64,000 bases of DNA from Methyloversatilis discipulorum. Its GTDB lineage: Bacteria; Pseudomonadota; Gammaproteobacteria; Burkholderiales; Rhodocyclaceae. This document shows positions 37,596 through 46,521 of this stretch, piece by piece. How positions within the stretch are numbered: the stretch's first letter is position 1; the number at the start of each line of letters is the position of its first letter. The stretch is taken from the NCBI RefSeq assembly GCF_000385375.1, contig NZ_ARVV01000001.1:3224001-3288000 (forward strand). Reading direction: 5' to 3'. A model generated the notes under the pieces. The model was not told where the DNA came from. It saw only the letters and a program-made list of their open reading frames with translations, and ran no database searches. The position numbers were made by a program, and so were the translations under genes.

Positions 37596-39773
37596 TCAGG
37601 CGGCGCCGCGCGCAAGCAGCGCGGTTGCCTCGTCCGCCGGCATCGGTTTGCCGAACAGATAACCCTGTCCGATGCGGCAGCCCTGTTCGCGCAGGAAGGC
37701 GAGCTGGTCTTCGGTTTCGACGCCCTCGGCAACCGCCTCGATGCGCAAGGAGCCGGCCATCGCGAGTATGCAGGCGCAGATTGCGGCGTCATCGGCGTCG
37801 TGACCGATGTCGCGCACGAAGGACGCGTCTATCTTCAGCACGTCGATCGGAAAGCGCCTGAGATAGGCGAGGCTGGAATAGCCGGTGCCGAAATCGTCGA
37901 TGGCGACCGCGATGCCCAGCCGCTTGAGATCGCCAAGCAGCTTCACCGTCTGGCCGACGTTGTGCATCAGCATCGATTCGGTCAGTTCCAGTTCGAGATT
38001 GCGCGGCGACAGGCCGCTGCGTTCGAGTTCGCGCGAAACGGTGCGCACGATGTCGCTGCCGACGAACTGCCGCGCCGACACATTGACCGCGACCCGCAGT
38101 TCCGGGTCGAAGCGTTCGGCCCACACCTTTCCCTGCTCGCAGGCCTGGCGCAGCACCCACTGTCCGAGTTGCACGATGAGGCCTGTTTCCTCGGCCAGCG
38201 GTATGAAGTCGACTGGCGACACCAGCCCGCGCTCCGGGTGACGCCAGCGCACCAGGGCTTCGAAACCGATGACGCGGCGGCCGTTCAGCAGATCGACCTG
38301 CGGCTGGAAATGCAGTTCGAACTGCTGCTGCGCCAGCGCCGTATGCAGATCGGCTTCGAGGCGCAGCACACCGGAGGCGGCGTTCTGGTCCGGCTCGTGA
38401 AAACAGATCGTATTCCGTCCGGATTGCTTGGCCCGGTACATCGCGGCGTCGGCATGACGCAACAGCGTCGCGACGTCACGGCCGTCGCGCGGAAACACCG
38501 CCACGCCCATGCTGGCGGTGCAATGGATGTCGTGATTCCGTATCGACACCGGCGGCGCCAGCGCGCCCAGCATCTGTTCGCACACGGCCTGCGCGTCCTG
38601 CGCCTGGCGGATCTCCGGCAGCAGTACGACGAACTCGTCGCCGCCCAGGCGGGCCACCGTGTCGCTGGCGCGCACCCGCTGCGACAGGCGCCGCGACAGC
38701 ACGCGCAGCAGTTCGTCACCGGCGTCGTGCCCCATGCTGTCGTTGACGATCTTGAAGCGGTCGAGGTCGATGAACACGACCGCCATCATCGCCTCCGTGT
38801 CGATCGCGGCATCGATCGCCTTCTGCAGCCGCTCGTTCAGCAGGATGCGGTTGGGCAGGCCGGTCAGCACGTCGAAGTGGGCCGCCTGGCGCAGCTTGGC
38901 TTCGCTGCTGCGCTGCTGCGTCACGTCGCGGGCGATGCCATCGAGGCGGATGCGGGCGCCGTGCTCGTTGAACACCACGCGCGCGCGATCAAGTATCCAG
39001 CGCACTTCGCCGTCAGGCCGGACGACCCGGTATTCGGTGGTCAGGCTGCCGCTGGTGGTCGCCTCCTTCAGCGAGCGCAGCATGCGTTCGCGGTCGTCCG
39101 GGTGAACCATGTCCAGCCAGTCGACCTCACTGCGGAGGAAGGCCTCGGCGCTCACGCCGTAGATGGTTTCGGCCGACGGGTTCAGGTAGACCAGCTTCTG
39201 CGACGGCAGCTCGATCGACCAGATGATGTCTTCCAGCGTGGCCAATATGCTGTGCAGCCGCAGTTCGCTCTCGCGCAGCTTCTGCCGTTCCGCGCGCAGC
39301 GCACGGGCGGTGGCCGACTTGGTGAGCTCACGGTCCACCACGGCGCCGAGGCGCAGCAGGTTCTGTTTGAGCAGATAGTCCTGCGCGCCGGCGCGCATGG
39401 CGTCGACGGCGACCGCCTCGCCGATGCCGCCCGACACCAGGATGAAGGGCAGGTCAGGCTGCATGCGCCGGACCACGGCCAACACGTCCAGACCGTCGCA
39501 GTCCGGCAGCACGTAGTCGGAAATCACGATGTCCCAGTGCCGCTCGCGCAGCGCTGCTTCGAGCGCGGCCACGCTGTCTACGCGGCAGTGTTCGACGGCA
39601 AAGCCCGCGGCGCGAAGCTTGGCCAGCACCAGCAGTTCGTCGACCGGGTTGTCCTCGACGATGAGCGCACGCAGACGCCTCGCGACGACGTCTGCGTCGC
39701 GAGGCGGAGGGCGAGGTGCTGCGCGATCAGGCAAGGAGGGCATCGGTGCCGGCCTTGGTTCGACAATGGTCAT
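37596..39773 (-). CDS. REC-PAS-GGDEF-EAL cyclic-di-GMP protein
   Basis: A 725-residue cytoplasmic protein: receiver (about 35-150, Asp86 in VISDYVLPDCDG), PAS (about 170-290), GGDEF (about 295-455, LGGDEF at 376-381, RASD inhibitory site five residues before) and EAL (about 470-720, FEALVRW with EAL at 505-507, ELTESM, DDFGTGYSSL, KIDASFV). All hallmark residues of both domains are intact, so it may make or break cyclic-di-GMP depending on phosphorylation. It has no membrane segment. No kinase is adjacent. Confidence 0.93.
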   Translation of the reverse strand: MTIVEPRPAPMPSLPDRAAPRPPPRDADVVARRLRALIVEDNPVDELLVLAKLRAAGFAVEHCRVDSVAALEAALRERHWDIVISDYVLPDCDGLDVLAVVRRMQPDLPFILVSGGIGEAVAVDAMRAGAQDYLLKQNLLRLGAVVDRELTKSATARALRAERQKLRESELRLHSILATLEDIIWSIELPSQKLVYLNPSAETIYGVSAEAFLRSEVDWLDMVHPDDRERMLRSLKEATTSGSLTTEYRVVRPDGEVRWILDRARVVFNEHGARIRLDGIARDVTQQRSSEAKLRQAAHFDVLTGLPNRILLNERLQKAIDAAIDTEAMMAVVFIDLDRFKIVNDSMGHDAGDELLRVLSRRLSQRVRASDTVARLGGDEFVVLLPEIRQAQDAQAVCEQMLGALAPPVSIRNHDIHCTASMGVAVFPRDGRDVATLLRHADAAMYRAKQSGRNTICFHEPDQNAASGVLRLEADLHTALAQQQFELHFQPQVDLLNGRRVIGFEALVRWRHPERGLVSPVDFIPLAEETGLIVQLGQWVLRQACEQGKVWAERFDPELRVAVNVSARQFVGSDIVRTVSRELERSGLSPRNLELELTESMLMHNVGQTVKLLGDLKRLGIAVAIDDFGTGYSSLAYLRRFPIDVLKIDASFVRDIGHDADDAAICACILAMAGSLRIEAVAEGVETEDQLAFLREQGCRIGQGYLFGKPMPADEATALLARGAA

Positions 39774-40004
39774 TTAACGGCCGACGGTGTCCGTGCTTGA
39801 ACCCGGTGGCCGGCGACGCACGCGCGCGTCGTCAAGGGCGAAGGTCGGACATGCGCGAAATGCCTTCGGCACCCGGCTCCTCACCCTTCATAAGGTAGTA
39901 CATGTTGTCCGGCGCCGACGGAGCCGCCACCTCCGCCCGCTCGGGAAACCAGGACGGGTGAGGCGCGGTCGATAGCGCATATTCCCGCCGCGACAACCGC
40001 ATCG

Positions 40005-40571
40005 ATGAACAGACGTCACCTGTTGCACGCCCTCGGCTGCCTGATGTTGCAGCCGGTCTCGGCACGCGCCGACGACACCCCGGCGCTGGACGCGCTGCGC
40101 TCGGGTGGCGTGCTGCTGTTGCGCCACGCGCTGACCGAGCCCGGCATTGGCGATCCGCCGGGTTTTCGCATCGGCGACTGCAGCACGCAGCGCAACCTGT
40201 CCGTCACGGGCCGCGCCCAGGCACGCGCCGCAGGCAACGCGCTGCGCGCGCGCGGCGTGACCGTCGATGCGGTGTACAGCAGCGCCTGGTGCCGCTGCAT
40301 CGATACCGCGAAGGAGATGTTTCCGGAACTGCAGATTGAGGTGCTGCCGGCGCTGAATTCCTTCTTCGCAGGCCAGGGTGACCGCGAGCGGCAGACGGCG
40401 GCGCTGCGCCAGTGGATCGCGGCGCTCGACGACGGACTGCGGGTGGCGCTGGTGACGCATCAGGTGAACGTGCTGGCGCTGACCGGCGACAACCTCGCGA
40501 TGGGCGAGGCCATTGTCGTGCAGCCGGACCGCCGTGGCGGCGTGCGCACCGCCGGCCGGCTGGCACTGTGA
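40005..40571 (+). CDS. Exported histidine phosphatase family protein
   Basis: A 188-residue branch-1 histidine phosphatase with a signal peptide (MNRRHLLHALGCLMLQPVSARA). The catalytic motif is LLRHALTEPG, with RHA in place of the usual RHG, then VYSSAWCRCIDTAKEM and the second His in LVTHQVNVLALTG. It probably acts on a small phosphorylated substrate in the periplasm. There is a divergent gap to the GGDEF-EAL gene. Confidence 0.85.
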   Translation: MNRRHLLHALGCLMLQPVSARADDTPALDALRSGGVLLLRHALTEPGIGDPPGFRIGDCSTQRNLSVTGRAQARAAGNALRARGVTVDAVYSSAWCRCIDTAKEMFPELQIEVLPALNSFFAGQGDRERQTAALRQWIAALDDGLRVALVTHQVNVLALTGDNLAMGEAIVVQPDRRGGVRTAGRLAL

Positions 40572-40586
40572 GGCGCGGGCGGCGGA

Positions 40587-41138
40587 TCAGTACTTTCCGG
40601 CCTTCACCGCGGCGAAGTGTTCGTCATAGCGGAACACGAAATCCTTGTCCTTCAGTGGCGCATGGCAGCCGCGACAGGTGTCGTACTTCGCGTCGCCATT
40701 CAGCTCGCCATTGCCCTTGAACGCGGAATAGATCCAGTTGCCGTTGCGCTGCGCCTCCGGCACGTCGACGCCCCAGCCGGCGTTCTTGCCCATGACGAAC
40801 ACGGCGGCCAGCTTGTCCTTCACCAGCTTGCCGTCGGCGCCCTTGACCGCCTTGCCGTCAGCATCGAGCTTGATCGACCAGTTCTCCATCACGAACACCG
40901 ACCCGTCCGGGAAGCCCTTCTCGGCGCTGCCCTTCTTCGCATCCGCGTTCATGTAGATGTCGCGTATCTGTTTGACGTCCTCGCGCTGCACGGCGGTCAG
41001 GAAAGCGGGCCAGGACTTGTAGTCGGCAGGCAGCGGCAGCTGGCCGTCGTCGAGCCGGGCGACCGGCGTGCTGCCCATCTGGCTGCAGCCGGCGACCAGC
41101 GTCCCGAAAACGATTGCGGACAGCAGATTCTTCTTCAT
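40587..41138 (-). CDS. Cytochrome P460-family lipoprotein
   Basis: A 183-residue protein with a lipoprotein signal (LLSAIVFGTLVAGC, lipobox Cys18). The P460 domain contains WPAFLTAVQREDVKQIRDIYMN, KGFPDGSVFVMENW, FVMGKNAGWG and the haem-binding CRGCH near residue 160. AGGAGTTATCCG precedes ATG 41138; the frame upstream is non-coding in character. Characterised P460 cytochromes oxidise hydroxylamine or react with nitric oxide; others are merely c-type haem proteins. The Lys that cross-links haem in true P460 cannot be assigned by eye. Confidence 0.85.
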   Translation of the reverse strand: MKKNLLSAIVFGTLVAGCSQMGSTPVARLDDGQLPLPADYKSWPAFLTAVQREDVKQIRDIYMNADAKKGSAEKGFPDGSVFVMENWSIKLDADGKAVKGADGKLVKDKLAAVFVMGKNAGWGVDVPEAQRNGNWIYSAFKGNGELNGDAKYDTCRGCHAPLKDKDFVFRYDEHFAAVKAGKY

Positions 41139-41223
41139 CGGATAACTCCTCGCATGGCACGGGTGGTTGAACGGGTGCCCGCGCTGCATCGCATCTGCAG
41201 CGTCGGCACCCTGCGTGCCCTGT

Positions 41224-42159
41224 CTACGCGCGGGAGGCGTTTCCGGATGCAGTCGAGGTCGGGGAAATCTGCGCACGACGTCGACGCAGGCCTTCGACCG
41301 ACAGCAGCAGCAGGCCGACGCCGATCAGCAGCATGCCGGTCAGTTCGTTCGCCAGTGGCCGCTCGCCCAGCTGCAGCGCCGCCGCCAGCACGCCGATCAC
41401 CGGCGTCAGCAGTGACACCATGCTGGTGGTGCCGGCCGACAGCCGGCGCAGCGCGTACAACCACAGCAGCCAGGCCAGTGCGTTCGCCAGCACGATGTTG
41501 AAGCCGAGCGCGCCGATCAGCGACGGTGTCCAGTTCGCTTCGCGCGCCGGCCAGAACAGCGCGACGGCGACCAGCGGCAGCGAACCGAACAGCATCTGCC
41601 AGGCGGTCATCGACAGCAGGTCGATGTCCGGCGCACGGATCTGCAGACGCTTGGCGACGATGACCGCCAGCGCCCACAGCGCGCCGGCACAGGTGGCCAG
41701 CGCCATGCTGGTCAGGTCACCACCCAGGTGCGCCGGATCGAGGATGAACAGCAGGCCGGCCAGCGTGGCGACCGCCGACGGCCACTGCCAGCCGTGCAGC
41801 CGCTCGCCCAATAGCGGCCAGGCAAACACCATGACCCAGAAAGGCATGGTGTAGGTGAGCACCGCCGTCTTGCCGGCGCCACCGCTGACCAGCGCGAGGA
41901 TGATCAGTCCGGTGAAGCCGGTGGTCTGCAGCACGCCCATGGTCGCCACCCAGGGCAGGTGCTGTGGCCGGAAGGGCCGGCGCAGCACCGCCATCAGCGC
42001 GAACAGGCTCAGCGCGCCGCCGAAGGTGCGCCAGGCGCCGAACTGGAAGGCGTCCATGTCGACCAGCGCGATCTTCATGACCACCCAGTTGTAGCCCCAG
42101 ATCACCGCCAGCAGCAGCAGGGCGGCGACCGCGCGCAGCGACGGCGAGCGGGTATTCAT
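41224..42159 (-). CDS. EamA/DMT-family transporter
   Basis: A 311-residue protein with ten predicted membrane helices in two EamA repeats (about 12-140 and 155-285). Landmarks are the starts WGYNWVVMKIALVDMDAFQFGAWR and ALWALAVIVAKRL. The Drug/Metabolite Transporter superfamily exports metabolites or amino acids; the substrate is not predictable. It is separated by 11 bases from the upstream SnoaL-like gene, so both are probably co-transcribed downstream of the MarR regulator. Confidence 0.9.
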   Translation of the reverse strand: MNTRSPSLRAVAALLLLAVIWGYNWVVMKIALVDMDAFQFGAWRTFGGALSLFALMAVLRRPFRPQHLPWVATMGVLQTTGFTGLIILALVSGGAGKTAVLTYTMPFWVMVFAWPLLGERLHGWQWPSAVATLAGLLFILDPAHLGGDLTSMALATCAGALWALAVIVAKRLQIRAPDIDLLSMTAWQMLFGSLPLVAVALFWPAREANWTPSLIGALGFNIVLANALAWLLWLYALRRLSAGTTSMVSLLTPVIGVLAAALQLGERPLANELTGMLLIGVGLLLLSVEGLRRRRAQISPTSTASGNASRA

Positions 42160-42170
42160 GCCGGTGCTCC

Positions 42171-42551
42171 TCAGTTCCAGGTATGGGTCAGCGCGCGCCA
42201 GTTGCCATCGGGCTGGCGGCGATAGACCACGGAGATGTGGCCGGAGAAGGTCTGCAGTTCGCCATCGGCGTTCTTCGCCTGCGCACTCCAGCGGCCGCGC
42301 TGGGTGGCGAGCGCGTCGTCGCCGGCGACCGCATGCAGTTCGATGCGGTGGTTGTGGATGCCACTGGCGATGGCACCGGCAAACAGCGCCTGGATGGCCG
42401 CCGGACCGATGGCCGCCTCACCGCCGGCGGGCAGCACGGCCGCTTCGGCGTCGTACAGCGCGGCGACGGCTGCGGCGTCGCCGCGGTTGAAGGCGGCGTC
42501 CCAGCGGGTGTTGATGTCGGCGATGGCGGTCTGGAGTGCGCTCTGGGTCAT
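42171..42551 (-). CDS. SnoaL/NTF2-like (SgcJ/EcaC, DUF4440) protein
   Basis: A 126-residue NTF2-fold protein: ALQTAIADINTRWDAAFNRGDAAAVAALYDAEAAVLPAGGEAAIGPAAIQALFAG, ending ISVVYRRQPDGNWRALTHTWN. The fold forms a cavity used for small-molecule binding or catalysis; no catalytic residues are certain. AAGGAT precedes the ATG. It lies between the marR and eamA genes. Confidence 0.85.
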   Translation of the reverse strand: MTQSALQTAIADINTRWDAAFNRGDAAAVAALYDAEAAVLPAGGEAAIGPAAIQALFAGAIASGIHNHRIELHAVAGDDALATQRGRWSAQAKNADGELQTFSGHISVVYRRQPDGNWRALTHTWN

Positions 42552-42576
42552 TTCAATATCCTTTCGGTGTGCAAGG

Positions 42577-42604
42577 TTGATACGGAGGCTAACTATTCAG
42601 GCAA
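42577..42604 (-). promoter_or_regulatory. Promoter candidate of the SnoaL-eamA unit
   Basis: On the minus strand TTGCCT, 16-base spacer, TATCAA. It lies in the short gap after marR, so the pair downstream can be transcribed independently and could be the target of the MarR protein. Confidence 0.4.
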
Positions 42605-42617
42605 ATTTTTTTACGGG

Positions 42618-43145
42618 TCACGTGAATGCATCGAGCCCAGCATGCACGGCACCCAGCATCGACTGCAGCAGCACGCGCTGGTTCTCGTCCAGCCCGGCCA
42701 TCAGCGTGCGCACCCGCCGGTAGTAATCCGGCATCACGGTATCCAGCACGCCCTGCCCCGCCGGGGTCAGCCGCACCGTGGTGCGCCGCCGGTCGGCGGT
42801 GTCGAACACCCGTTGCACGAGCCCGTCGCGCTCCAGTCCATCGATCAGACCGGTCATCGTCGCCCGCGTCACGCCGGCCTTCTCCGCCAGCACCGACGGT
42901 GAGGATTCCAGCGTCTCCTCGCGGAACAGCAGGATGAGCACCCACCAGCGCCCCTGCAGCAGCCCGTGCCGCGCAAGGAAGGCATCCAGCGCCTGCGACA
43001 GCTCGGTCGCCGTACGCAGCAGCGTCAGAAAGCCGGTGACGGCGCTGACATCGGCGTCCGGATAGCGCTGCGCAAAGCGACGCAGGATGTCGGGGGTCGG
43101 AAGATCACGTACCTGAAGCATGTACGGAACAATATCATAAGCCAC
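42618..43145 (-). CDS. MarR-family transcriptional regulator
   Basis: A 175-residue winged-helix regulator. The DNA-binding part (about 70-125) reads SSPSVLAEKAGVTRATMTGLIDGLERDGLVQRVFDTADRRRTTVRLTPAGQGVLD, the MarR signature with the wing DRRRTTV. MarR proteins are dimeric repressors released by phenolic or oxidant ligands. GTG 43145 is used; ATG 43121 (MLQVRDLP) is an alternative. It likely controls the SnoaL-EamA genes immediately downstream. Confidence 0.9.
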   Translation of the reverse strand: MAYDIVPYMLQVRDLPTPDILRRFAQRYPDADVSAVTGFLTLLRTATELSQALDAFLARHGLLQGRWWVLILLFREETLESSPSVLAEKAGVTRATMTGLIDGLERDGLVQRVFDTADRRRTTVRLTPAGQGVLDTVMPDYYRRVRTLMAGLDENQRVLLQSMLGAVHAGLDAFT

Positions 43146-43231
43146 CTAACCATAGCAACACGGGCAAGTCGGGAAACCCGGTGCGATGACAGCACGGGAC
43201 AAAAGAGTTCACTTCGCGGCAGCATTTCCGT

Positions 43232-43255
43232 GATAATTAACGAGAATCATTCTCG
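43232..43255 (+). promoter_or_regulatory. Fur box upstream of the siderophore receptor
   Basis: GATAATTAACGAGAATCATTCTCG contains the perfect palindrome CGAGAAT-C-ATTCTCG and an additional GATAAT repeat, matching overlapping Fur 7-1-7 motifs. It lies 22 bases before the receptor ATG, positioned to block transcription or initiation under iron excess. Confidence 0.82.
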
Positions 43256-43276
43256 AACTCATTAAAACAAATAGCC

Positions 43277-45397
43277 ATGACTGCCCGAACCCATCCTCAG
43301 CGCCTCCACCTGCTTGCCGCTGCGATCGCCGCGCTGCTCGCCCCGCTCGCCTCTGCCGATGAGGCGGTCGCAACGCTGCCTGCCGTCCGCGTCGACGCCG
43401 CTGGCGACGTCGGCTTCACGGCGCGCAAGGCAAGCAGCAGCACCTTGAAGTCGGACTTGCCGCTGAACGAGACCGCACAGTCGGTCACCGTCGTGACACG
43501 CGAACAGATGGACGCACGCGGCGTGCAGTCGTTGACCGACGCGCTGCAGGGCGTGGCCGGCGTGGTGTCCGGCTACTACGGGCGCCGCGGCTGGGACGAC
43601 TTCATCATCCGCGGCCAGCGTGCGACCGAATCGGTCTACGTTGATGGCCTCAGGGTGGAGATGGATGCACGGGTCGCACAGGAAACCTTCGGCGCTGAGC
43701 GCATCGAGGTGCTGAAGGGCCCGGCCTCGGTGAACTTCGGTCTGGTGCAGCCGGGCGGCATGGTCAACATGGTGAGCAAGCGGCCGCGGGCGGAGGCGTT
43801 CACCGAGGTCGCCTTCACCGGCGGCAGCGACAACTTCCGCCAGTTCACTTTCGACTTCGGGCGCCCGCTGTCCGACACCGGCCGCAGCGCGCTGCGCATC
43901 AACGGCCTGATGCTCAACAGCGACGACCCGACAGACTTCGTCTATTACAAGAACCGCTGGATCGCGCCGTCGATGTCGCTCGACCTCGGCACGCGCACCG
44001 ACTTCACGATACTGACCAGCTTCCAGACGCGCGAGTACGTCCGGCAGCAGGGGCTGCCGGTGCGCGGCTCGGTACTGCCGAACCCGAACGGCCGCGTGGA
44101 CCGCAGCCTGTTCATCGGCGAACCGGGCTTCGGGCCCTACGAAGCAAGCCAGGCGCGCATCGGCTACGCGCTGGAACATCGATTCGACAGCGGCTGGACA
44201 CTGCGCCAGAACTTCCGCTGGCAGGACTACGACATGGACGGGCGCCTGGTCGCCGTAGATAACGGTGCTTCGGGCGGCCTGCAGGCGAACAACAGGCAAC
44301 TGAAGCGCCAGGGCACGCTGCAGGACTTCCGGGGCCACGGCTTCGGGCTGGACACCCATGTGTCCCGTGCGTTCGATACAGGCTCGATACGTCACACCTT
44401 GCTTGCAGGCGTCGACGTGAACCGGCACGCCAAGCGTGAAACCACGACTCGTTGCGCAGTCGGAATGCTCGACGTCTTCACGCCCGTGTATGGCTCGACG
44501 GTGAGTTGCAACGTCACGCCGCTGACTGATCTGGACGAAACCATCCGCTACACCGGTTTCTACCTGCGTGATCAGGTGCGTCTGACCGATCGGCTGAACG
44601 CCTCGGTCACACTGCGCCGTGACTGGGCGTCGATTGAATCGGTCAACATGCGTACCGGCACCTCGATCACCGACGAGAACTACGCAACCACCACCGGCAG
44701 CGCCGGCCTGATCTGGGAAGTGATCGACGGCGTATCACCGTACGTGAGCTACGCCGAATCCTTCCTGCCGCAGGGCGGGTATTCGGTGAGCGGGCAGGCG
44801 GTGAAGCCGGAAAGCGGCAAACAGACCGAAGTCGGCGTCAAGTTCAGCTTCGCGCAGGGGCGCATCCAGGCGACCGTCGCCCACTTCGATCTTGAACGAC
44901 AGGACGTGCGCGCGAGCGACGCCTCCAACCCGGGCTTCTACATCCTGATCGGCGAGCAGCGCACGCGCGGCTACGAACTCGAACTGCTGGCCGACCTGCG
45001 CAACGGCTGGAACCTGTCGGCTGCCTACGCCAACACCGATGGCGAAGTGGTGCGTGACGTCATTGCTGCCAACGTCGGCAAGCCGCTCGACAACGTGCCG
45101 CGGCACAGCGCCTCGCTGTGGGCGCAGTACCGCGTGCGCAGCGGCGCACTGACCGGCCTCGGCCTCGGTGCCGGGCTGCGCTACGAGAGCGAAAAGCAGG
45201 GTTACAGCTTCAACTACACGATTCCGGACTACACCGTGTTCGACGCCAGCGTGAGCTATATCGGCCAGGGTTACCGGCTGAGCGTGATCGCGAAGAACCT
45301 GTTCGACCGCGACTACTTCGCCGGCGGCCTCAACAACAACGTCGTTCCGCTCGGCGACCCGCGCCGCGTGCTGGCGTCGGTCACGCTGGACTTCTGA
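43277..45397 (+). CDS. TonB-dependent siderophore receptor
   Basis: A 706-residue outer-membrane receptor with a signal peptide (AAAIAALLAPLASA, cut near 27). The plug domain (about 55-160) has LPLNETAQSVTVVTREQMDARGVQSLTDALQG and SVYVDGLR. A 22-strand barrel ends in Phe (LASVTLDF). TonB-box-like residues lie near LPAVRVDA. The iron ligand is a ferric siderophore by family; it is FhuA/FpvA-like but the exact siderophore is not inferable. A Fur box precedes it. It heads an operon with three membrane-protein genes. Confidence 0.93.
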   Translation: MTARTHPQRLHLLAAAIAALLAPLASADEAVATLPAVRVDAAGDVGFTARKASSSTLKSDLPLNETAQSVTVVTREQMDARGVQSLTDALQGVAGVVSGYYGRRGWDDFIIRGQRATESVYVDGLRVEMDARVAQETFGAERIEVLKGPASVNFGLVQPGGMVNMVSKRPRAEAFTEVAFTGGSDNFRQFTFDFGRPLSDTGRSALRINGLMLNSDDPTDFVYYKNRWIAPSMSLDLGTRTDFTILTSFQTREYVRQQGLPVRGSVLPNPNGRVDRSLFIGEPGFGPYEASQARIGYALEHRFDSGWTLRQNFRWQDYDMDGRLVAVDNGASGGLQANNRQLKRQGTLQDFRGHGFGLDTHVSRAFDTGSIRHTLLAGVDVNRHAKRETTTRCAVGMLDVFTPVYGSTVSCNVTPLTDLDETIRYTGFYLRDQVRLTDRLNASVTLRRDWASIESVNMRTGTSITDENYATTTGSAGLIWEVIDGVSPYVSYAESFLPQGGYSVSGQAVKPESGKQTEVGVKFSFAQGRIQATVAHFDLERQDVRASDASNPGFYILIGEQRTRGYELELLADLRNGWNLSAAYANTDGEVVRDVIAANVGKPLDNVPRHSASLWAQYRVRSGALTGLGLGAGLRYESEKQGYSFNYTIPDYTVFDASVSYIGQGYRLSVIAKNLFDRDYFAGGLNNNVVPLGDPRRVLASVTLDF

Positions 45398-45399
45398 GT

Positions 45400-46521
45400 G
45401 TGGCTTCGCAACGCACGCTCACCCTGCTGTTTGCGGTGCACTCGTGGGCCGGCATCGTCACCGGCGTACTGCTGTTCGTGATCTGCATGTCCGGCGCGCT
45501 GGCAGTGTTCAAGCACGAGATCGACCTGTGGGGCAATCCGTCGCTGCGCCACCTCGAGCACGCGCCGTCGCCGGTCGGGCCGCAAGCCGTCCTGGCGGCC
45601 GTGCAGAGCGCGTTGCCCGGCAGCAAGGTCGAGAACATCGTGCTGCCGACCGCCACCAGTCCGGCCTACTTCGCGCAGGTGCGACACGACGACGGTCTGC
45701 GCAGCAAGATCGCTGTCGATGCCGGCAGCGCCGCCGTCATCGGCCCGGCGGACAGCGAACTGGGGCAGTTCGTGCGCATGCTGCACGTGTTCCTGTTCTT
45801 CGCGCCGCGCTGGATTGTCGGCTTTCTCGGTGCCGTCATGCTGGTGCTGGCACTGACCGGCATCGTGATCCACCGCAAGATCATGCGCGAGCTGTTCACG
45901 GTGCGCTGGCGCCGCAGCAGCCGGCTGGCGGCGTCCGACCTGCACAAGGCGTCCGCCATCTGGGGCCTCGCCTTCCATCTGCTCATCGCTTTCACCGGTT
46001 GCTGGCTCGGCCTCGCACCGGTGTTCGAACAGAGCTGGCGTTACCTCAGCGGCGGCGCCGACCCCGCAGTCGCGCTGCCGAAGGACGCGCGCAAGCAGCC
46101 CATGCAGTCGCTGGACACCCTGCTGCTGCAGGCGCGTCGAGACCTGCCCGGTCTGGAGCCGGAAACGATCTCGCTGCGCAACGTTCAGCGCGCCGACGCC
46201 ATCGTCACCATCTCCGGCGACCTGCCACAGCATCTGATCAGCAGCGCCCGCGTCAGCTACGCCGGCGCGGACGGTCGCACGCTCGACCTGCGCGACCCGC
46301 GCCAACGCGGATTCTGGAGCCGCTTCGACGGCTGGATGGAGCCGCTGCACTTCGGCGATTTCGGCGGCCTCATGCTCAAGGCGCTGTATTGCGTGCTCGG
46401 TCTCAGCGCTGCCGGCCTGGCCATCAGCGGTACCGTGATCTGGGCCGACCGACGCCGCCAGCAGCACCGCTCGGGCGACGCCGCTCACCGTTCGGCCATG
46501 GCTGGAGGGCGCCTTGTTTGA
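45400..46521 (+). CDS. PepSY-associated TM protein (siderophore-operon reductase-like)
   Basis: A 373-residue membrane protein from GTG 45400, two bases after the receptor stop. Four membrane helices: LLFAVHSWAGIVTGVLLFVICMSGALAVF (about 10-38), a second near 140-165 with conserved HRKIMRELF, a third near 190-215 and a fourth near 335-360. Conserved His residues (HSW, LHVF, DLHK, AFHLL) could bind haem. Relatives in siderophore operons act as inner-membrane reductases of ferric siderophores (FoxB/FsrB type); this role is an inference here. Confidence 0.88.
   Translation: MASQRTLTLLFAVHSWAGIVTGVLLFVICMSGALAVFKHEIDLWGNPSLRHLEHAPSPVGPQAVLAAVQSALPGSKVENIVLPTATSPAYFAQVRHDDGLRSKIAVDAGSAAVIGPADSELGQFVRMLHVFLFFAPRWIVGFLGAVMLVLALTGIVIHRKIMRELFTVRWRRSSRLAASDLHKASAIWGLAFHLLIAFTGCWLGLAPVFEQSWRYLSGGADPAVALPKDARKQPMQSLDTLLLQARRDLPGLEPETISLRNVQRADAIVTISGDLPQHLISSARVSYAGADGRTLDLRDPRQRGFWSRFDGWMEPLHFGDFGGLMLKALYCVLGLSAAGLAISGTVIWADRRRQQHRSGDAAHRSAMAGGRLV

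Noticed and set aside
37586..37600. Small palindrome TGAGCGCTCA after the dehydrogenase
   Set aside because: Too short a stem and no T run, so not called a terminator.
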